Below are positions 17,865 to 27,628 of a DNA stretch of 64,000 nt, piece by piece. The stretch comes from Williamsia sp. CHRR-6 (lineage in GTDB: Bacteria > Actinomycetota > Actinomycetes > Mycobacteriales > Mycobacteriaceae): positions 1-64,000 of the forward strand of contig NZ_JAHCSG010000008.1 of NCBI RefSeq assembly GCF_018474015.1. Reading direction: 5' to 3'. A program made the translations under genes and the position numbers. Each line of letters starts with the position of its first letter. Position 1 is the first letter of the stretch. The notes below the pieces were generated by a model. That model was given only the letters and a program-made list of their open reading frames with translations, was not told the DNA's origin and made no database searches.

Positions 17865-18356
17865 ATGACTTCGATCAACGACATCGCACTGACCACGCTC
17901 AAAGGCGAACCGACCACGCTGGGAGCCATCGACGGCGCCAAGCTGGTGGTCAACGTGGCCAGCAAGTGTGGTCTCACCCCGCAGTACACGGCGCTGGAGA
18001 AGCTCGCGCAGGACTACGCCGACCGCGGCCTGACCGTCATCGGTGTGCCCTGCAACCAGTTCGGTGGCCAGGAGCCGGGCACTGCCGACGAGATCGAGAC
18101 CTTCTGCTCGACCAGCTACGGCGTCACCTTCCCCCTGCTGGAGAAGACCGAGGTGAACGGGGCCGGGCGGCACCCGCTGTACGCGGAGCTGACCGCGGTA
18201 GCCGATGACACCGGCGAGGCCGGCGACATCCAGTGGAACTTCGAGAAGTTTCTCGTCGACGCCGACGGCACCGTGGTCAAGCGCATCCGTCCGCGCACCG
18301 AGCCCGACGCCCCCGAGGTGATCGAGGCCATCGAGACGGTGGTTCGCCCCGCCTGA
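17865..18356 (+). CDS. Glutathione peroxidase-family thiol peroxidase
   Basis: 163 residues. The peroxidatic Cys35 is in VASKCGLTPQY (cysteine, not selenocysteine); the Gln and Trp of the catalytic tetrad are in CNQFGGQEPG and WNFEKFLVDADG. Actinobacteria of this group lack glutathione, so the enzyme probably uses thioredoxin to reduce peroxides. The ATG at 17865 is chosen because the conserved domain begins there. It follows the repeat array directly, so its promoter must lie within or next to it. Confidence 0.93.
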   Translation: MTSINDIALTTLKGEPTTLGAIDGAKLVVNVASKCGLTPQYTALEKLAQDYADRGLTVIGVPCNQFGGQEPGTADEIETFCSTSYGVTFPLLEKTEVNGAGRHPLYAELTAVADDTGEAGDIQWNFEKFLVDADGTVVKRIRPRTEPDAPEVIEAIETVVRPA

Positions 18357-18425
18357 CACGGCCCGTTCGATCCCAGTACATGTCGGCGTCACCGGTCTCT
18401 CACCTGCACCGATGACACTTGAGGC

Positions 18426-19142
18426 ATGAGTGGCCTGCTGTTCGTCTCCCTGTCCGGTATTCGTGCCGACACCCTCGACGCCGCGCAGGAGTTCACCGCG
18501 GCGCTCGCCGATCGAGGGGTGCCGGTGTCGTTGCTGGTGTCGCCTCGGCTCAAGCACGGCTACCGGCTGCTCGACGATCCCGACACGGTTCGATGGCTGC
18601 GCCATCGGCGCTCCGGTGCCGACGCGATCGTGTTGCACGGATACGACCAGGCCCCCACCAAGAGCCGTCGCGCCGAGTTCGCGGTGGTCGGTGCGCATGA
18701 GGCGCGACTGCGCCTGGCCGCGGCCGATCGGGTGATGGAGACCGCCGGGCTACGTACCCGCCTGTTCGCCGCTCCACGCTGGACGTCGTCGCAGGGTGCA
18801 CTGAAAGCGTTGCCGCAGGCTGGTTTTCGGGTCAACCTGGGCTTCACCGGCTGGGACGATCTGGTGACCGGCGAGTTCACCCGGGCACGGGTGCTGGGAT
18901 TCGGCGACGGCTTCCGTACTGACGCCTGGTGGTGCCGGATGGTGGCCGCGGGCACCGGACTCACCGCGCGCCGCGGTGGGATCGTGCGCCTGTCGGTGGC
19001 GGCCAAACATCTGCGCGGCGAGACCCCGGCGCGCTCCACCCTGCTCGCGGCGGTGGATCACGGTTTGGACCAGGGCCTCACGCCGACCACGTACCGCGCG
19101 TTGGCCGGTGTCCGATCGCTGGGCACCCGCGGCGCGGCCTGA
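18426..19142 (+). CDS. DUF2334 (polysaccharide deacetylase-like) protein
   Basis: 238 residues: N-terminal SLSGIRADTLDAAQEFTAAL, VPVSLLVSPRLKHGYRL, DAIVLHGYDQAPTKSRRAEF and LFAAPRWTSSQGALKALPQA. These are DUF2334 motifs, a branch of the NodB-like polysaccharide deacetylase superfamily. No signal peptide is seen. A homologous gene lies next to purS/purQ in mycobacteria too, so the linkage is conserved although no role in purine synthesis is known. Confidence 0.75.
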   Translation: MSGLLFVSLSGIRADTLDAAQEFTAALADRGVPVSLLVSPRLKHGYRLLDDPDTVRWLRHRRSGADAIVLHGYDQAPTKSRRAEFAVVGAHEARLRLAAADRVMETAGLRTRLFAAPRWTSSQGALKALPQAGFRVNLGFTGWDDLVTGEFTRARVLGFGDGFRTDAWWCRMVAAGTGLTARRGGIVRLSVAAKHLRGETPARSTLLAAVDHGLDQGLTPTTYRALAGVRSLGTRGAA

Positions 19143-19213
19143 GCGCCGAGCACGCTGCGCGTCACCGGTAGAGTCTTGTCGCGTACGCATCCGGCGATGA
19201 GGAGCTGACGACA

Positions 19214-19453
19214 ATGGCACGTGTGGTGGTCGACGTGATGCCCAAGGCGGAGATCCTCGATCCGCAGGGCCAGGCCATCGTGGGCGCGCTGGGACGCCTC
19301 GGCTTCGTCGGGGTCGCCGAGGTACGCCAGGGCAAGCGCTTCGAACTCGACGTCGACGACAGCGTCGACGACGCGTCGTTGGAGCGGATCGCGGCGGAAC
19401 TGTTGGCCAACACGGTGATCGAAGATTTCACCGTCACCCGGGTGCCGTCGTGA
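19214..19453 (+). CDS. purS: FGAM synthase subunit PurS
   Basis: 79 residues ([20 protein letters not shown] ... VEDFTVTRV-type C-terminus), the small bridging subunit of the three-part formylglycinamidine ribonucleotide synthase PurLQS. Length is typical. A GAGGAGCTGAC ribosome binding site precedes the ATG. The stop overlaps the purQ GTG start (GTGA). purL is not in the window. Confidence 0.95.
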   Translation: MARVVVDVMPKAEILDPQGQAIVGALGRLGFVGVAEVRQGKRFELDVDDSVDDASLERIAAELLANTVIEDFTVTRVPS

Positions 19454-20130
19454 CGGCACGGATCGGGGTCATCACTTTTCCCGGCACCCTCGACGACGTA
19501 GACGCTGCGCGGGCGGTCCGCATCGCCGGTGCGCACGCTGTGGAGCTGTGGCACGCCGACGACGACCTGTCCGGGGTTGATGCGGTGATCGTGCCCGGCG
19601 GGTTCTCCTACGGCGACTACCTGCGCGCAGGCGCCATCGCCCGGTTCGCCCCGATGATGGGCGCGGTGATGGCCGCCGCCGAACGCGGAACGCCGATTTT
19701 GGGGATCTGCAACGGCTTTCAGGTGCTGTGCGAAGCGGGACTGCTGCCGGGGGCGTTGACGCGCAACGAGAACCTGCACTTCATCTGCCGCGATCAGTGG
19801 CTGCGGGTCGATTCCACGGCCACCGCATGGAGCAGCCGCTACGAGCCCGGCGCGGAGATCTTGATCCCGCTCAAGTCCGGCGAGGGTCGATACGTGGCCG
19901 ACGAGCGCACCCTCGACGAGCTCGAGGGGCAGGGTCGGGTGGTGTTCCGCTACGCCGGTGACAACCCGAACGGCTCGATGCGGGCGATCGCAGGCATCGC
20001 GAGCGCCAACGGGCGAACCGTCGGCCTGATGCCGCATCCCGAACACGCCACCGAAGCGCTCACCGGCCCCAGCGACGACGGGCTGGGTCTGTTCTACTCC
20101 GCCCTCGATGCCGTGCTGGCCGACGCCTGA
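19450..20130 (+). CDS. purQ: FGAM synthase glutaminase subunit PurQ
   Basis: 226 residues, class I glutamine amidotransferase that feeds ammonia to PurL. Nucleophile Cys87 in GICNGFQVL; His196 and Glu198 in LMPHPEHA; oxyanion region [14 protein letters not shown]. Start GTG overlaps the purS stop. The aminopeptidase gene begins two bases after its stop, so the three probably form one transcript. Confidence 0.97.
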   Translation: MTARIGVITFPGTLDDVDAARAVRIAGAHAVELWHADDDLSGVDAVIVPGGFSYGDYLRAGAIARFAPMMGAVMAAAERGTPILGICNGFQVLCEAGLLPGALTRNENLHFICRDQWLRVDSTATAWSSRYEPGAEILIPLKSGEGRYVADERTLDELEGQGRVVFRYAGDNPNGSMRAIAGIASANGRTVGLMPHPEHATEALTGPSDDGLGLFYSALDAVLADA

Positions 20131-20132
20131 TC

Positions 20133-21404
20133 ATGATCGCCACGACCGCTGATGCTGCCGGGTTGTGTGCGTTCGTCGACGCCTCGCCGTCGCCGTTTCA
20201 CGTGTGTGCCACCGTCGCGCAGGAGTTGGTGTCGGCCGGATACACCGAGCTTGTCGAGGCGCAGGCCTGGGAGGACGTGTCGGGCGCGCACTTCGTCGTT
20301 CGTGGCGGGTCGATCATCGCCTGGGACGCTCGCGGGGGCGAGCCTGCGTTCCGCATCGTCGGTGGCCACACCGACAGCCCCAACCTGCGGCTGAAACAGC
20401 ATCCCGAGCTGCGGAGTGCGGGCCTGCGGATGGTGGGCCTCGAGCCCTACGGTGGGGCCTGGCTGAACTCGTGGCTCGACCGCGACCTGGGTGTGTCCGG
20501 GCGGGTGTCGGTGCGTGATCAGAACTCGTTGCGCCACATGGTGGTTCGTATCGACGACCCGGTGCTACGGGTGCCGCAGCTGGCCATCCACCTGTCCGAG
20601 GACCGGCGCGGGGTGTCGCTGGATCCGCAGCGCCACGTGAACGCGGTGTGGGGTGTCGATGACGGCGCTCCCGCCGATTTCCTTGAATGGCTGTGCGGGC
20701 GAATCGATGTGGATCGCAGTGATCTGCTGGGCTGGGAGTTGATGACTCACGATCTGGCGCCCAGCTCGGTGATCGGAGCCCACGGCGACCTGCTGAGTGC
20801 GCCACGTTTGGACAATCAGGGCACCTGCTACGCCGGGTTGCGCGCGCTGCTCGATGCGACCGGCGACGGACCCACCCGGGTGCTGGCCCTGTTCGACCAC
20901 GAGGAGGTGGGCAGTGCCTCGGATCGCGGCGCGGCATCGGACTTCCTGATCACCACCCTGGAGCGGATCGTGTTGGCCCGCAACGGCGATCGTGCCGACT
21001 TCCTGCGGACCATGGCGGCCAGCGCCTGCGCCTCTGGCGACATGGCGCACGCCACGCACCCGAACCATCCTGACCGTCACGAGCCCGCACACCCCATCGA
21101 GGTGAACGGGGGTCCGGTGCTGAAGGTGAACCAGAACCTGCGCTACGCCAGCGATGCTCATGGCGAAGGGTTGTTCGCCCTGGCGGCCGCACAGGCTGAC
21201 GTACCGTTGCAGCGCTACGTGCACCGCGCGGATCTGCCGTGCGGCTCGACGATCGGTCCCATCACCGCCACGCGCACCGGGTTGACCACCGTCGACGTCG
21301 GTGCGCCGCAGCTGGCCATGCACAGCGCGCGTGAGCTGATGGGAGCGACCGACATCACCAGCTATTCCGCGGCGCTGCAGGCGTTCTTGAACCCAGCAGG
21401 CTAG
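20133..21404 (+). CDS. apeB: M18-family aminopeptidase
   Basis: 423 residues. Metal and catalytic ligands of the M18/M42 type are visible: [14 protein letters not shown] (His, Asp), [12 protein letters not shown] (Asp), [14 protein letters not shown] (Glu-Glu), [13 protein letters not shown] and [12 protein letters not shown] (His-rich dinuclear zinc site and C-terminal loop). It is a cytosolic zinc aminopeptidase releasing N-terminal residues, usually acidic or neutral. The same gene follows the pur cluster closely in mycobacteria. Its stop TAG overlaps the opposing stop of the tetR gene at CTAG. Confidence 0.93.
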   Translation: MIATTADAAGLCAFVDASPSPFHVCATVAQELVSAGYTELVEAQAWEDVSGAHFVVRGGSIIAWDARGGEPAFRIVGGHTDSPNLRLKQHPELRSAGLRMVGLEPYGGAWLNSWLDRDLGVSGRVSVRDQNSLRHMVVRIDDPVLRVPQLAIHLSEDRRGVSLDPQRHVNAVWGVDDGAPADFLEWLCGRIDVDRSDLLGWELMTHDLAPSSVIGAHGDLLSAPRLDNQGTCYAGLRALLDATGDGPTRVLALFDHEEVGSASDRGAASDFLITTLERIVLARNGDRADFLRTMAASACASGDMAHATHPNHPDRHEPAHPIEVNGGPVLKVNQNLRYASDAHGEGLFALAAAQADVPLQRYVHRADLPCGSTIGPITATRTGLTTVDVGAPQLAMHSARELMGATDITSYSAALQAFLNPAG

Positions 21405-21997
21405 TCGCGCCGCGGCGGAGTGTGTTCGGTGGCGCCGGGTTCGGGCAGGTCTACGATCGTGCCGTTCTCCAGCGCCGACTGCGCCTGGTAGAACAACCAG
21501 CCCAGCGCGGCGGGGTCGTCGGCGGTGGTGATCTGCTCGTAGCCCACCAGGAGATACATCGACCACCGCGCGAACATGTCGGCTCGCGCCCGGTCACCGC
21601 ACAGCGCAAACGCTGAGTCCGACAGGGCGGCGAATCGGGCCGCATCCACCTCCGTCTGGATCACCCGCACCTCGGGGTCGACGTTGCTCCAGGTGCGGAT
21701 GGCGCCCTCGGCCCGATACGGCAGCGACAGGCCGATGCTGCGCAGCACCCAAAGGCGTTGGCGTGGATCGGGTTCGGAGAGCACCTCGTTGATCAGCGCG
21801 GTGGTCTGCTCGTCGCGCCAGTAGGTGATCAGCTCGGTGGTGTAGCCACCCCAGTTCTCGAAGAAGTGATAGAACGAGCCGGATGTGACCCCGAGCCGAC
21901 GACACACCTCGGCCAACTTCAGCCCGCCGTAGCCGAGGTCGGCGAGCACAGCCAGGCCTGTGTCCAGGTAGGCCTGGCGAGAGGTGGAGGTGGCCAT
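21401..21997 (-). CDS. TetR-family regulator
   Basis: 198 residues. N-terminal [23 protein letters not shown] followed by [20 protein letters not shown]. The C-terminal part binds an unknown ligand. Start placed at ATG 21997, 9 bp inside a possible longer frame. It is divergent from the SCP2/P450/SDR/ALDH/ferredoxin cluster and separated by 131 bp, so most likely it controls that cluster. Confidence 0.85.
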   Translation of the reverse strand: MATSTSRQAYLDTGLAVLADLGYGGLKLAEVCRRLGVTSGSFYHFFENWGGYTTELITYWRDEQTTALINEVLSEPDPRQRLWVLRSIGLSLPYRAEGAIRTWSNVDPEVRVIQTEVDAARFAALSDSAFALCGDRARADMFARWSMYLLVGYEQITTADDPAALGWLFYQAQSALENGTIVDLPEPGATEHTPPRRD

Positions 21998-22128
21998 GCC
22001 CCACACCCTAGGTGTTCGGTGATTCGTACTCCTGGCCCCCTAGCATCCGTAAGTGCGGTTATGTACTGTGATGCGCAACACCCCAGTCCGACCATGTGAT
22101 GTCCCCGACACGAATGGGAGTGGCAACG

Positions 22129-22533
22129 ATGCCCTTCAGCTCCGCCGCAGAGGCGCAGAAATACATCGGTGGGATCTTCGAGTCCGCCTTCGCCGACCCC
22201 GAACTCGGGCCCAAGTTGGCGGGCACCGGGATCGTTCTGGAGATCACGATGAGCGAGCCCGAGTCGCATCTCGTCGTCGACACCACCAGCTCCACGGTGT
22301 TCACCGACACCGCTGGTGCCCCGGCCCCCACGGCCAGCATGTCCATGAGCTCGGAGACCTCCAACGCCTACTGGCAGGGCAAGGTGAACCTCCCGATGGC
22401 CATGGCCAAGAAAAAGGTGACCGTGAATGGCAACATCGCGGCCCTGCTCAAGCTGGCGCCGCTGTCGAAGAAGTTGTTCCCCGCCTACATCGAGCGATTG
22501 CGAAGCGACGGCCGCACCGATCTTCTGGTCTGA
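22129..22533 (+). CDS. SCP2-like sterol-carrier domain protein
   Basis: 134 residues from ATG 22129, chosen because GGGAG lies eight bases upstream. The protein has the SCP2 layout: GTGIVLEITMSEPESHLVVD strand pair, a middle SSTVFTDTAGAP segment, and the closing helix GKVNLPMAMAKKKVTVNGNI. It is likely a lipid or sterol carrier presenting a hydrophobic substrate to the P450 that follows 40 bp downstream. Confidence 0.75.
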   Translation: MPFSSAAEAQKYIGGIFESAFADPELGPKLAGTGIVLEITMSEPESHLVVDTTSSTVFTDTAGAPAPTASMSMSSETSNAYWQGKVNLPMAMAKKKVTVNGNIAALLKLAPLSKKLFPAYIERLRSDGRTDLLV

Positions 22534-22572
22534 ATCACTTTTCCCCACAACGGTTTTCCCCGAGAGGCACCC

Positions 22573-23826
22573 ATGAGCGCACCCACCGCTGAACGAACCT
22601 TCTACCCACACAGCATCTCGCCGTTGAGTTTCTGGGCCACCAGCTCGGCCGAACGCGAGAAGACCTTCGCCATCCTGCGCGCGCACGCCCCGGTGAGCTG
22701 GCATCCGCCCATCGAAGGCGCACTGATGCCGCCCGAGCAGCCTGGCGTCTGGGCCGTCGCCCACCACGCCGACATCTCCTACATCAGCAAGCATCCTGAG
22801 CTGTTCACCTCTGCGGACGGGGTGATGGTCGAAGAGGTGCCCCAGGAGATCCTCGAGGCGGGTATGTCGTTCCTGGCCATGGACGGGGCGCGTCACTCCA
22901 TGCTGCGCCGCCTGGTCAGCTCGGCGTTCACCCCGCGTCAGATCAAGCTGATCGAAGAGCAGATCGCCCGGCAATCCCGCGAGATCGTCGACGAGTTGCT
23001 GACCACCACATCCGGTGACTTCGTGCATCAGGTGTCCAAGCGGCTGCCCATGTGGACCATCTACGAGATGATGGGTCTCGATCCCGAGTATCGGGAGGAG
23101 GCCGCGCACCACGCCGACGGCATGGTGTCGTGGAACGACCCCGAGGTGGCCGCAGGCCGCGAGCCCGGCGAGGTGCTCAACGAGTCGCTGGTGGGCTTGC
23201 TGGGTCTGGCCTTGCAGCTGGCCGAGCAGCGCCGAGCCGAGCCGCGTGATGACCTGATGACCAACCTGGTGCAGGCCGAGGTCGACGGGCAGCACCTCAC
23301 CGACGACGAGATCGCCGCCTTCTTCGTGCTGCTGTCGGTGGCAGGCAACGACACCACCCGCAACACCATCAGCGTCATCGCCCGTGCGCTGCAGGACAAC
23401 CCGGATCAGCGGCAACTGTTGGTCGACGACTTCGACGCCCACATCGCAACCGCGATCGAGGAGTTCGTCCGCTACGCCACCCCGGTGATGACCTTTCGGC
23501 GAACAGCGTTGGTGGACACAGAGATCGGTGGTCAGGCCATTCGGGCCGGCGAGTGGCTACTGTTGCTCTACCCGTCGGGAAACTTCGACGAGCGCGTGTT
23601 CGACGACCCACACCGATTCGATCTGACCCGTTCACCCAACCCGCATCTGGGTTTCGGTGGCGGTGGCCCGCACTACTGCATGGGTTCGTTCCTGGCCAAG
23701 ACGCAGCTGCGCGAGATCTTCGGCCAACTGATCACCCGCGCGCCAAATCTGGTGCTCGGACAGCCGGAATACCTGGTGGGCAACTTCGTCCACGCGGTTC
23801 GCGCCATGCCCTACACGCTGGGCTGA
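22573..23826 (+). CDS. Cytochrome P450
   Basis: 417 residues. Heme-binding FGGGGPHYCMG with proximal Cys369; oxygen-activating AGNDTTRNT at 257-265; K-helix E297-x-x-R300 (EEFVRY). Soluble bacterial class needing a ferredoxin, which is encoded 2.3 kb downstream. Neighbouring SCP2, SDR and ALDH genes suggest oxidation of a lipid, sterol or terpenoid alcohol. The set (P450, ferredoxin, SDR, ALDH, TetR) resembles the cyp123/cyp51 region of M. tuberculosis that lies close to purC there; the subfamily cannot be assigned by eye. Confidence 0.95.
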   Translation: MSAPTAERTFYPHSISPLSFWATSSAEREKTFAILRAHAPVSWHPPIEGALMPPEQPGVWAVAHHADISYISKHPELFTSADGVMVEEVPQEILEAGMSFLAMDGARHSMLRRLVSSAFTPRQIKLIEEQIARQSREIVDELLTTTSGDFVHQVSKRLPMWTIYEMMGLDPEYREEAAHHADGMVSWNDPEVAAGREPGEVLNESLVGLLGLALQLAEQRRAEPRDDLMTNLVQAEVDGQHLTDDEIAAFFVLLSVAGNDTTRNTISVIARALQDNPDQRQLLVDDFDAHIATAIEEFVRYATPVMTFRRTALVDTEIGGQAIRAGEWLLLLYPSGNFDERVFDDPHRFDLTRSPNPHLGFGGGGPHYCMGSFLAKTQLREIFGQLITRAPNLVLGQPEYLVGNFVHAVRAMPYTLG

Positions 23827-23887
23827 CCAACCGCTCGAACCGGGCGCCACGCCCAACCCCTGATCACCTCGACGAAGAGGAAAACCC

Positions 23888-24679
23888 ATGACCGACTTCA
23901 GTTCTGCCCGGTTCGTCGTCACCGGCACCGCATCCGGCATCGGCGCTTCGGTGGCCGAGAAGCTGCTCGCCGCCGGCGCGCAGGTGCACAGTCTCGACCG
24001 CAACACCCCCAGCGCCGCGGTGACCACCCACACCGAGGTGGACCTGGCCAACCCGCGCAGTATCGACGCCGCCCTCGAGCACCTCGAGGGCAGTTTCACC
24101 GGGCTGATCAACGTGGCCGGCATCCCCGGGACCGCGCCCGCCGAGGCGGTGGTCGCGGTCAACGCGTTGGCCGTACGGCACCTGACCGAATTGCTGGTCG
24201 GGCGCATCGAACGCGGCGGGTCGGTGGTCGTCGTGTCCTCCACCGCCGGCTACAACTGGCCCGCGCGGCTCGAACAGATCCGAGAACTGCTGGCCACCAA
24301 AACCTTCGAGGAGGGGGCGGCCTGGTTCAAGGAGCACCCGCAGGAGGGCAACGCCTACAACTTCTCCAAGGAGGTGGCCACGGTGTACGCCATGTACATG
24401 GCGGTCCCCCTGTTGGCGACCGGGATCAGGATCAACGCCGTCACGCCCGGACCGGTGGAAACGCCCATTCTCGCCGACTTCGAGGAGACGATGGGCAAAG
24501 ATACTCTCGACGGCGTCAAGGGACTGTTGGGCCGCCACGCCCAACCCGGCGACATCGCCGATGCGGTGTTGTTCCTGGCGTCGCCGCAGTCACGCTGGAT
24601 CAACGGCCACGCACTGGTCGCCGACGGCGGGCTCACCGGTGGTGTTTTGAGTGGTGTCGTCCCGGCACCCGAGATCTGA
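23888..24679 (+). CDS. SDR, coniferyl-alcohol/3-alpha-hydroxysteroid dehydrogenase-like
   Basis: 263 residues. TGTASGIGASVAEK cofactor loop, short LDRNTPSAAVTTHTEVDLAN acidic-switch region, VSSTAGYNW, and catalytic EGNAYNFSKEVATVYAMYMA. The variable insert before the active Tyr (RLEQIRELLATKTFEEGAAW) and INGHALVADGG C-terminus are typical of the bacterial coniferyl-alcohol/3-alpha-hydroxysteroid dehydrogenase group. It should oxidise the alcohol made by the P450. Ribosome binding site GAAGAGGAAAACCC precedes the ATG. Confidence 0.87.
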   Translation: MTDFSSARFVVTGTASGIGASVAEKLLAAGAQVHSLDRNTPSAAVTTHTEVDLANPRSIDAALEHLEGSFTGLINVAGIPGTAPAEAVVAVNALAVRHLTELLVGRIERGGSVVVVSSTAGYNWPARLEQIRELLATKTFEEGAAWFKEHPQEGNAYNFSKEVATVYAMYMAVPLLATGIRINAVTPGPVETPILADFEETMGKDTLDGVKGLLGRHAQPGDIADAVLFLASPQSRWINGHALVADGGLTGGVLSGVVPAPEI

Positions 24680-24690
24680 GGAGACTGACC

Positions 24691-26094
24691 ATGGCTGCAC
24701 CCACTCTGCCCCCGCAATCGACCGACGAGGCGTTCCCACCGTCGTTGATGGCCGACCTGCGCCGCACCTACGCCACCGGCCGCACCAAGACCCTCGAGTG
24801 GCGGCTGGGCCAGCTCGATGCCCTGATCCGGTTGTTCGAAGAGCGTGAGGCCGACATCTCCGCGGCCATCGAGGCCGACCTGGGTCGGGCCGGGTTCGAC
24901 GCGTGGCTCGGCGACATCGCCTCCACCAAGGGCGAGGCGGTGTACGCGCGCAAGAACCTCAAGAAGTGGATGCGCAAGCAGCGGGCCTCGCTGCCGATGA
25001 CCCAGTTGCCGGGTCGGGCGTGGATGCAGTTCGAGCCGCTGGGCGTGGTGCTGGTCATCGGACCGTGGAACTACCCGGTGTACCTCACCCTGGGCCCGCT
25101 GGTCGCGGCCATCGCCGCAGGCAACTGCGCGGTGCTCAAGCCCTCCGAGCTGGCCCCCGTCAGCTCGAAGTTGATGGCCGACCTGGTCCCGCGTTACCTC
25201 GACGCCGACGCCATCAAGGTGGTCGAGGGCGACGCTGCGGTCACGCAGGGGCTGCTGGCCCTGGGCTTCGACCACGCCGTGTTCACCGGCGGCACCGAGG
25301 TGGGTCGCAAGGTGATGGCCGCAGCTGCGCCCACCCTCACCCCGGTCACCCTGGAACTGGGCGGCAAGAGCCCCACCTTCGTGGCCGCCGACGCCGACCT
25401 CGCCGTGACCGCGCGCCGCATCGCCTGGTCGAAGTTCCTCAACTCGGGCCAGACCTGCATCGCGCCGGACTACATCATGGTCGACTCCTCCATCGCCGAC
25501 GCGCTGGTGGACAAGATCAAGTCCACCATTGCTGAGTTCCGCGCCGACAAGTCCGAGTCGACCACCCGGATCGTCAACGAGCGGCAGTTCGCGCGCCTGA
25601 ACGCCTACCTGTCCTCGACCACTGGCCGGGTGGCTCTCGGCGGGGGAACCGACGCCGCGAGCTGTGGCATCGAACCGACCATCGTCATCGATCCCGCACC
25701 TGACGACGCGTTGATGCAGGACGAGATCTTCGGTCCCATCCTGCCGATCATCACCGTGGACTCACCCGAGGCGGCCATCGACTTCGTCAACTCGCGGCCC
25801 AAGCCGCTGGCGTTCTATGTCTTCACCAAGTCGAAGTCGTTGGCGCAGCGCATGATCGACGCCATCCCGTCGGGTGGTGCAGTGGTCAACAACTGCGCCA
25901 TCCACGTCCTCATACCGCAGCTTCCGTTCGGCGGTGTGGGTGACAGCGGGATGGGTGCCTACCACGGCAAATGGGGTTTCGAGGCGTTGAGCCACCGAAA
26001 GTCGGTGTTGGCCAAGCCAACCAAGCCTGATCTGCGGCTGCAGTACCCGCCGTACTCGGCGCGTGACATGAAGTGGTTGCGGCGACTCTTCTGA
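24691..26094 (+). CDS. Aldehyde dehydrogenase (class 3-like)
   Basis: 467 residues. NAD-binding VIGPWNYPVYLTLGPLVAAI, FTGGTEVGRKVM, LELGGKSPTF, and catalytic cysteine in NSGQTCIAPDY. EIFGPILPI and LPFGGVGDSGMGAYHGKWGF mark the C-terminal half. The ~465-residue length and sequence fit the class 3 fatty-aldehyde group. It begins 11 bp after the SDR stop. It would convert the aldehyde from the P450/SDR steps to a carboxylate. Confidence 0.95.
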   Translation: MAAPTLPPQSTDEAFPPSLMADLRRTYATGRTKTLEWRLGQLDALIRLFEEREADISAAIEADLGRAGFDAWLGDIASTKGEAVYARKNLKKWMRKQRASLPMTQLPGRAWMQFEPLGVVLVIGPWNYPVYLTLGPLVAAIAAGNCAVLKPSELAPVSSKLMADLVPRYLDADAIKVVEGDAAVTQGLLALGFDHAVFTGGTEVGRKVMAAAAPTLTPVTLELGGKSPTFVAADADLAVTARRIAWSKFLNSGQTCIAPDYIMVDSSIADALVDKIKSTIAEFRADKSESTTRIVNERQFARLNAYLSSTTGRVALGGGTDAASCGIEPTIVIDPAPDDALMQDEIFGPILPIITVDSPEAAIDFVNSRPKPLAFYVFTKSKSLAQRMIDAIPSGGAVVNNCAIHVLIPQLPFGGVGDSGMGAYHGKWGFEALSHRKSVLAKPTKPDLRLQYPPYSARDMKWLRRLF

Positions 26095-26142
26095 CCGTGG
26101 GCCTGTGCCACACTGGGGGCACCGACGACGTGAGGAGCCTCG

Positions 26143-26331
26143 ATGAAGGTGAACGTGGACCGTGACATGTGTTGTGCCTCAGGCATGTGCGAATCGGTGG
26201 TGTCGGAGGTGTTCACCATCGCCGACAGCGGTGAGGTGCAGGTCAACGACGCCGCCGTCGACGCCAACATCGACAAGGTGCGTCGCGCGATCATCGAATG
26301 CCCCACGCAGGCACTGAGTCTCAGCGAGTAA
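26143..26331 (+). CDS. 3Fe-4S ferredoxin
   Basis: 62 residues starting MKVNVDRDMCCASGMCESVV. Cluster ligands fit the P450-type 3Fe-4S pattern: Cys10, Cys16 and the Cys of ECPTQAL near the C-terminus. Ser13 occupies the position of a fourth cysteine, which explains a three-iron cluster. An extra cysteine at 11 is unusual. It is the probable electron donor of the P450 upstream. Confidence 0.92.
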   Translation: MKVNVDRDMCCASGMCESVVSEVFTIADSGEVQVNDAAVDANIDKVRRAIIECPTQALSLSE

Positions 26332-26341
26332 CACCCCGCGC

Positions 26342-26663
26342 TCAGTACTGGCCCAGGTAGAACGGCACGCCCGGATCGTCGACGCATTCGGCGACCCTCG
26401 CAAGGGCATGGTCGTCGGTGGTGCGGTCACCACGCCCGGAGTGAACTGCCACCCCAACACCGCGCTTAGAAGTCGCGCATCGCCTGACTGTCCGGGGTGT
26501 GCACGGTGAGGCAGGGGCGGTCGCCATGTCCAGCTGGATGGGCCGCGATCAGGCAACCGACGTTCGGCTCAGGTGAATCAGCACGCCGGGCGGAGTCCAT
26601 CGTGGCCGCGAAGGTCTCGCAGGTGAAGGGTTTTCCGTCGGGCACCTCGATGTGCGGGCACAC
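26342..26663 (-). pseudogene. Small cysteine-containing hypothetical protein, apparently frameshifted
   Basis: From ATG 26663 a frame reads MCPHIEVPDGKPFTCETFAA, then SPEPNVGCLIAAHPAGHGDR and ends DSQAMRDF at 26466. Immediately after, a different frame continues to 26342 with a plausible C-terminus, DDHALARVAECVDDPGVPFY-LGQY. Together they would make about 105 residues with several cysteines. A one-base change at about 26465 would join them. It could instead be a genuine 65-residue protein. No family assigned with confidence. Divergent from the lipase gene, only 8 bp apart. Confidence 0.4.
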
Positions 26664-26671
26664 TGATCCTC

Positions 26672-27628
26672 ATGCGCACCCGCGTTCGCCCCGCCTGGGC
26701 CGTAGTGATGACACTGACCTGGCTCGCGGCGTCTGGGTTGGTGGGCGGGTCGGCCCAGGCGAGCCCGTCAGCCCAGCTGCCGGTGAGCTACGACTTCTTC
26801 GACGGGGTGCGAGCCGAGCTCGCCCGGCCGGGTGGGTCGTTGCCGGGCACCAACGACTACTCGTGTCGGCCCAGTGCCGCCCACCCCCACCCGGTGATCC
26901 TGGTGCACGGCACCGCGGCCAACCGGCAGACCAACTGGGCCACCATGGCTCCGGTGCTGCACAACGCCGGGTACTGCGTGTTCGCTCTCACCTACGGTCG
27001 GCTACCCGCGGCGACCTATCCGTTGAGTGCTCTGGGCGGCTTGTCGAGCATGGTCGACAGCGCTGCCGAGTTACGCGCGTTCGTCGATGGGGTGCGAGCA
27101 GCGACCGGTGCGGCGAAGGTCGACCTGGTGGGGCATTCCGAGGGCACCCTGATGCCGGACTACTACGTCCGCTATCTCGGCGGTGGTGGGGTGGTGGACC
27201 GCTACATCTCGTTGGCGCCGTATTGGAAGGGCCAGGACTACTCGGACTATCTGCGGCTGGAGGCGGTGGTCGCACGGTTGGGGTTGGATCCCAAGCGGGT
27301 GCTGCCGTGCCCGGAATGCGCCCAGGAGCAGTACGGCAGCCCGTTCATGCGTGCGGTCAACGCCGGCGGCACCCCCTATGACCCGCGCGTGAGCTACACC
27401 AACATCATGACCCGATTCGATGGCCTGGTGGTGCCGTGGACCGACGGATACGTGCCAGGTCCACGCACCCGAAACATCGTTGTGCAGGACCGATGCCCAG
27501 CCGACCGCTCTGATCACCTCTCGCTGGTGGCCTCCCGCCGGGCGGCGGCACTGGTACTCGGCGCGCTGGACCCCCGGCACCCGCCCGCGGTGCCGTGCCT
27601 ACCGATCGGCCCGGCGTTGCCGGGCTGA
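26672..27628 (+). CDS. Secreted lipase (class 2, alpha/beta-hydrolase)
   Basis: 318 residues. N-terminal signal peptide (RPAWAVVMTLTWLAASGLVG ... GSAQA, predicted cleavage near residue 30). Oxyanion loop ILVHGTAANRQTNWATMAP, nucleophile Ser156 in LVGHSEGTLM, late histidine in RSDHLSLVASR. Four cysteines at least suggest extracellular disulfides. It matches actinobacterial secreted lipases of PF01674; likely substrate is triacylglycerol or other esters. Confidence 0.9.
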   Translation: MRTRVRPAWAVVMTLTWLAASGLVGGSAQASPSAQLPVSYDFFDGVRAELARPGGSLPGTNDYSCRPSAAHPHPVILVHGTAANRQTNWATMAPVLHNAGYCVFALTYGRLPAATYPLSALGGLSSMVDSAAELRAFVDGVRAATGAAKVDLVGHSEGTLMPDYYVRYLGGGGVVDRYISLAPYWKGQDYSDYLRLEAVVARLGLDPKRVLPCPECAQEQYGSPFMRAVNAGGTPYDPRVSYTNIMTRFDGLVVPWTDGYVPGPRTRNIVVQDRCPADRSDHLSLVASRRAAALVLGALDPRHPPAVPCLPIGPALPG

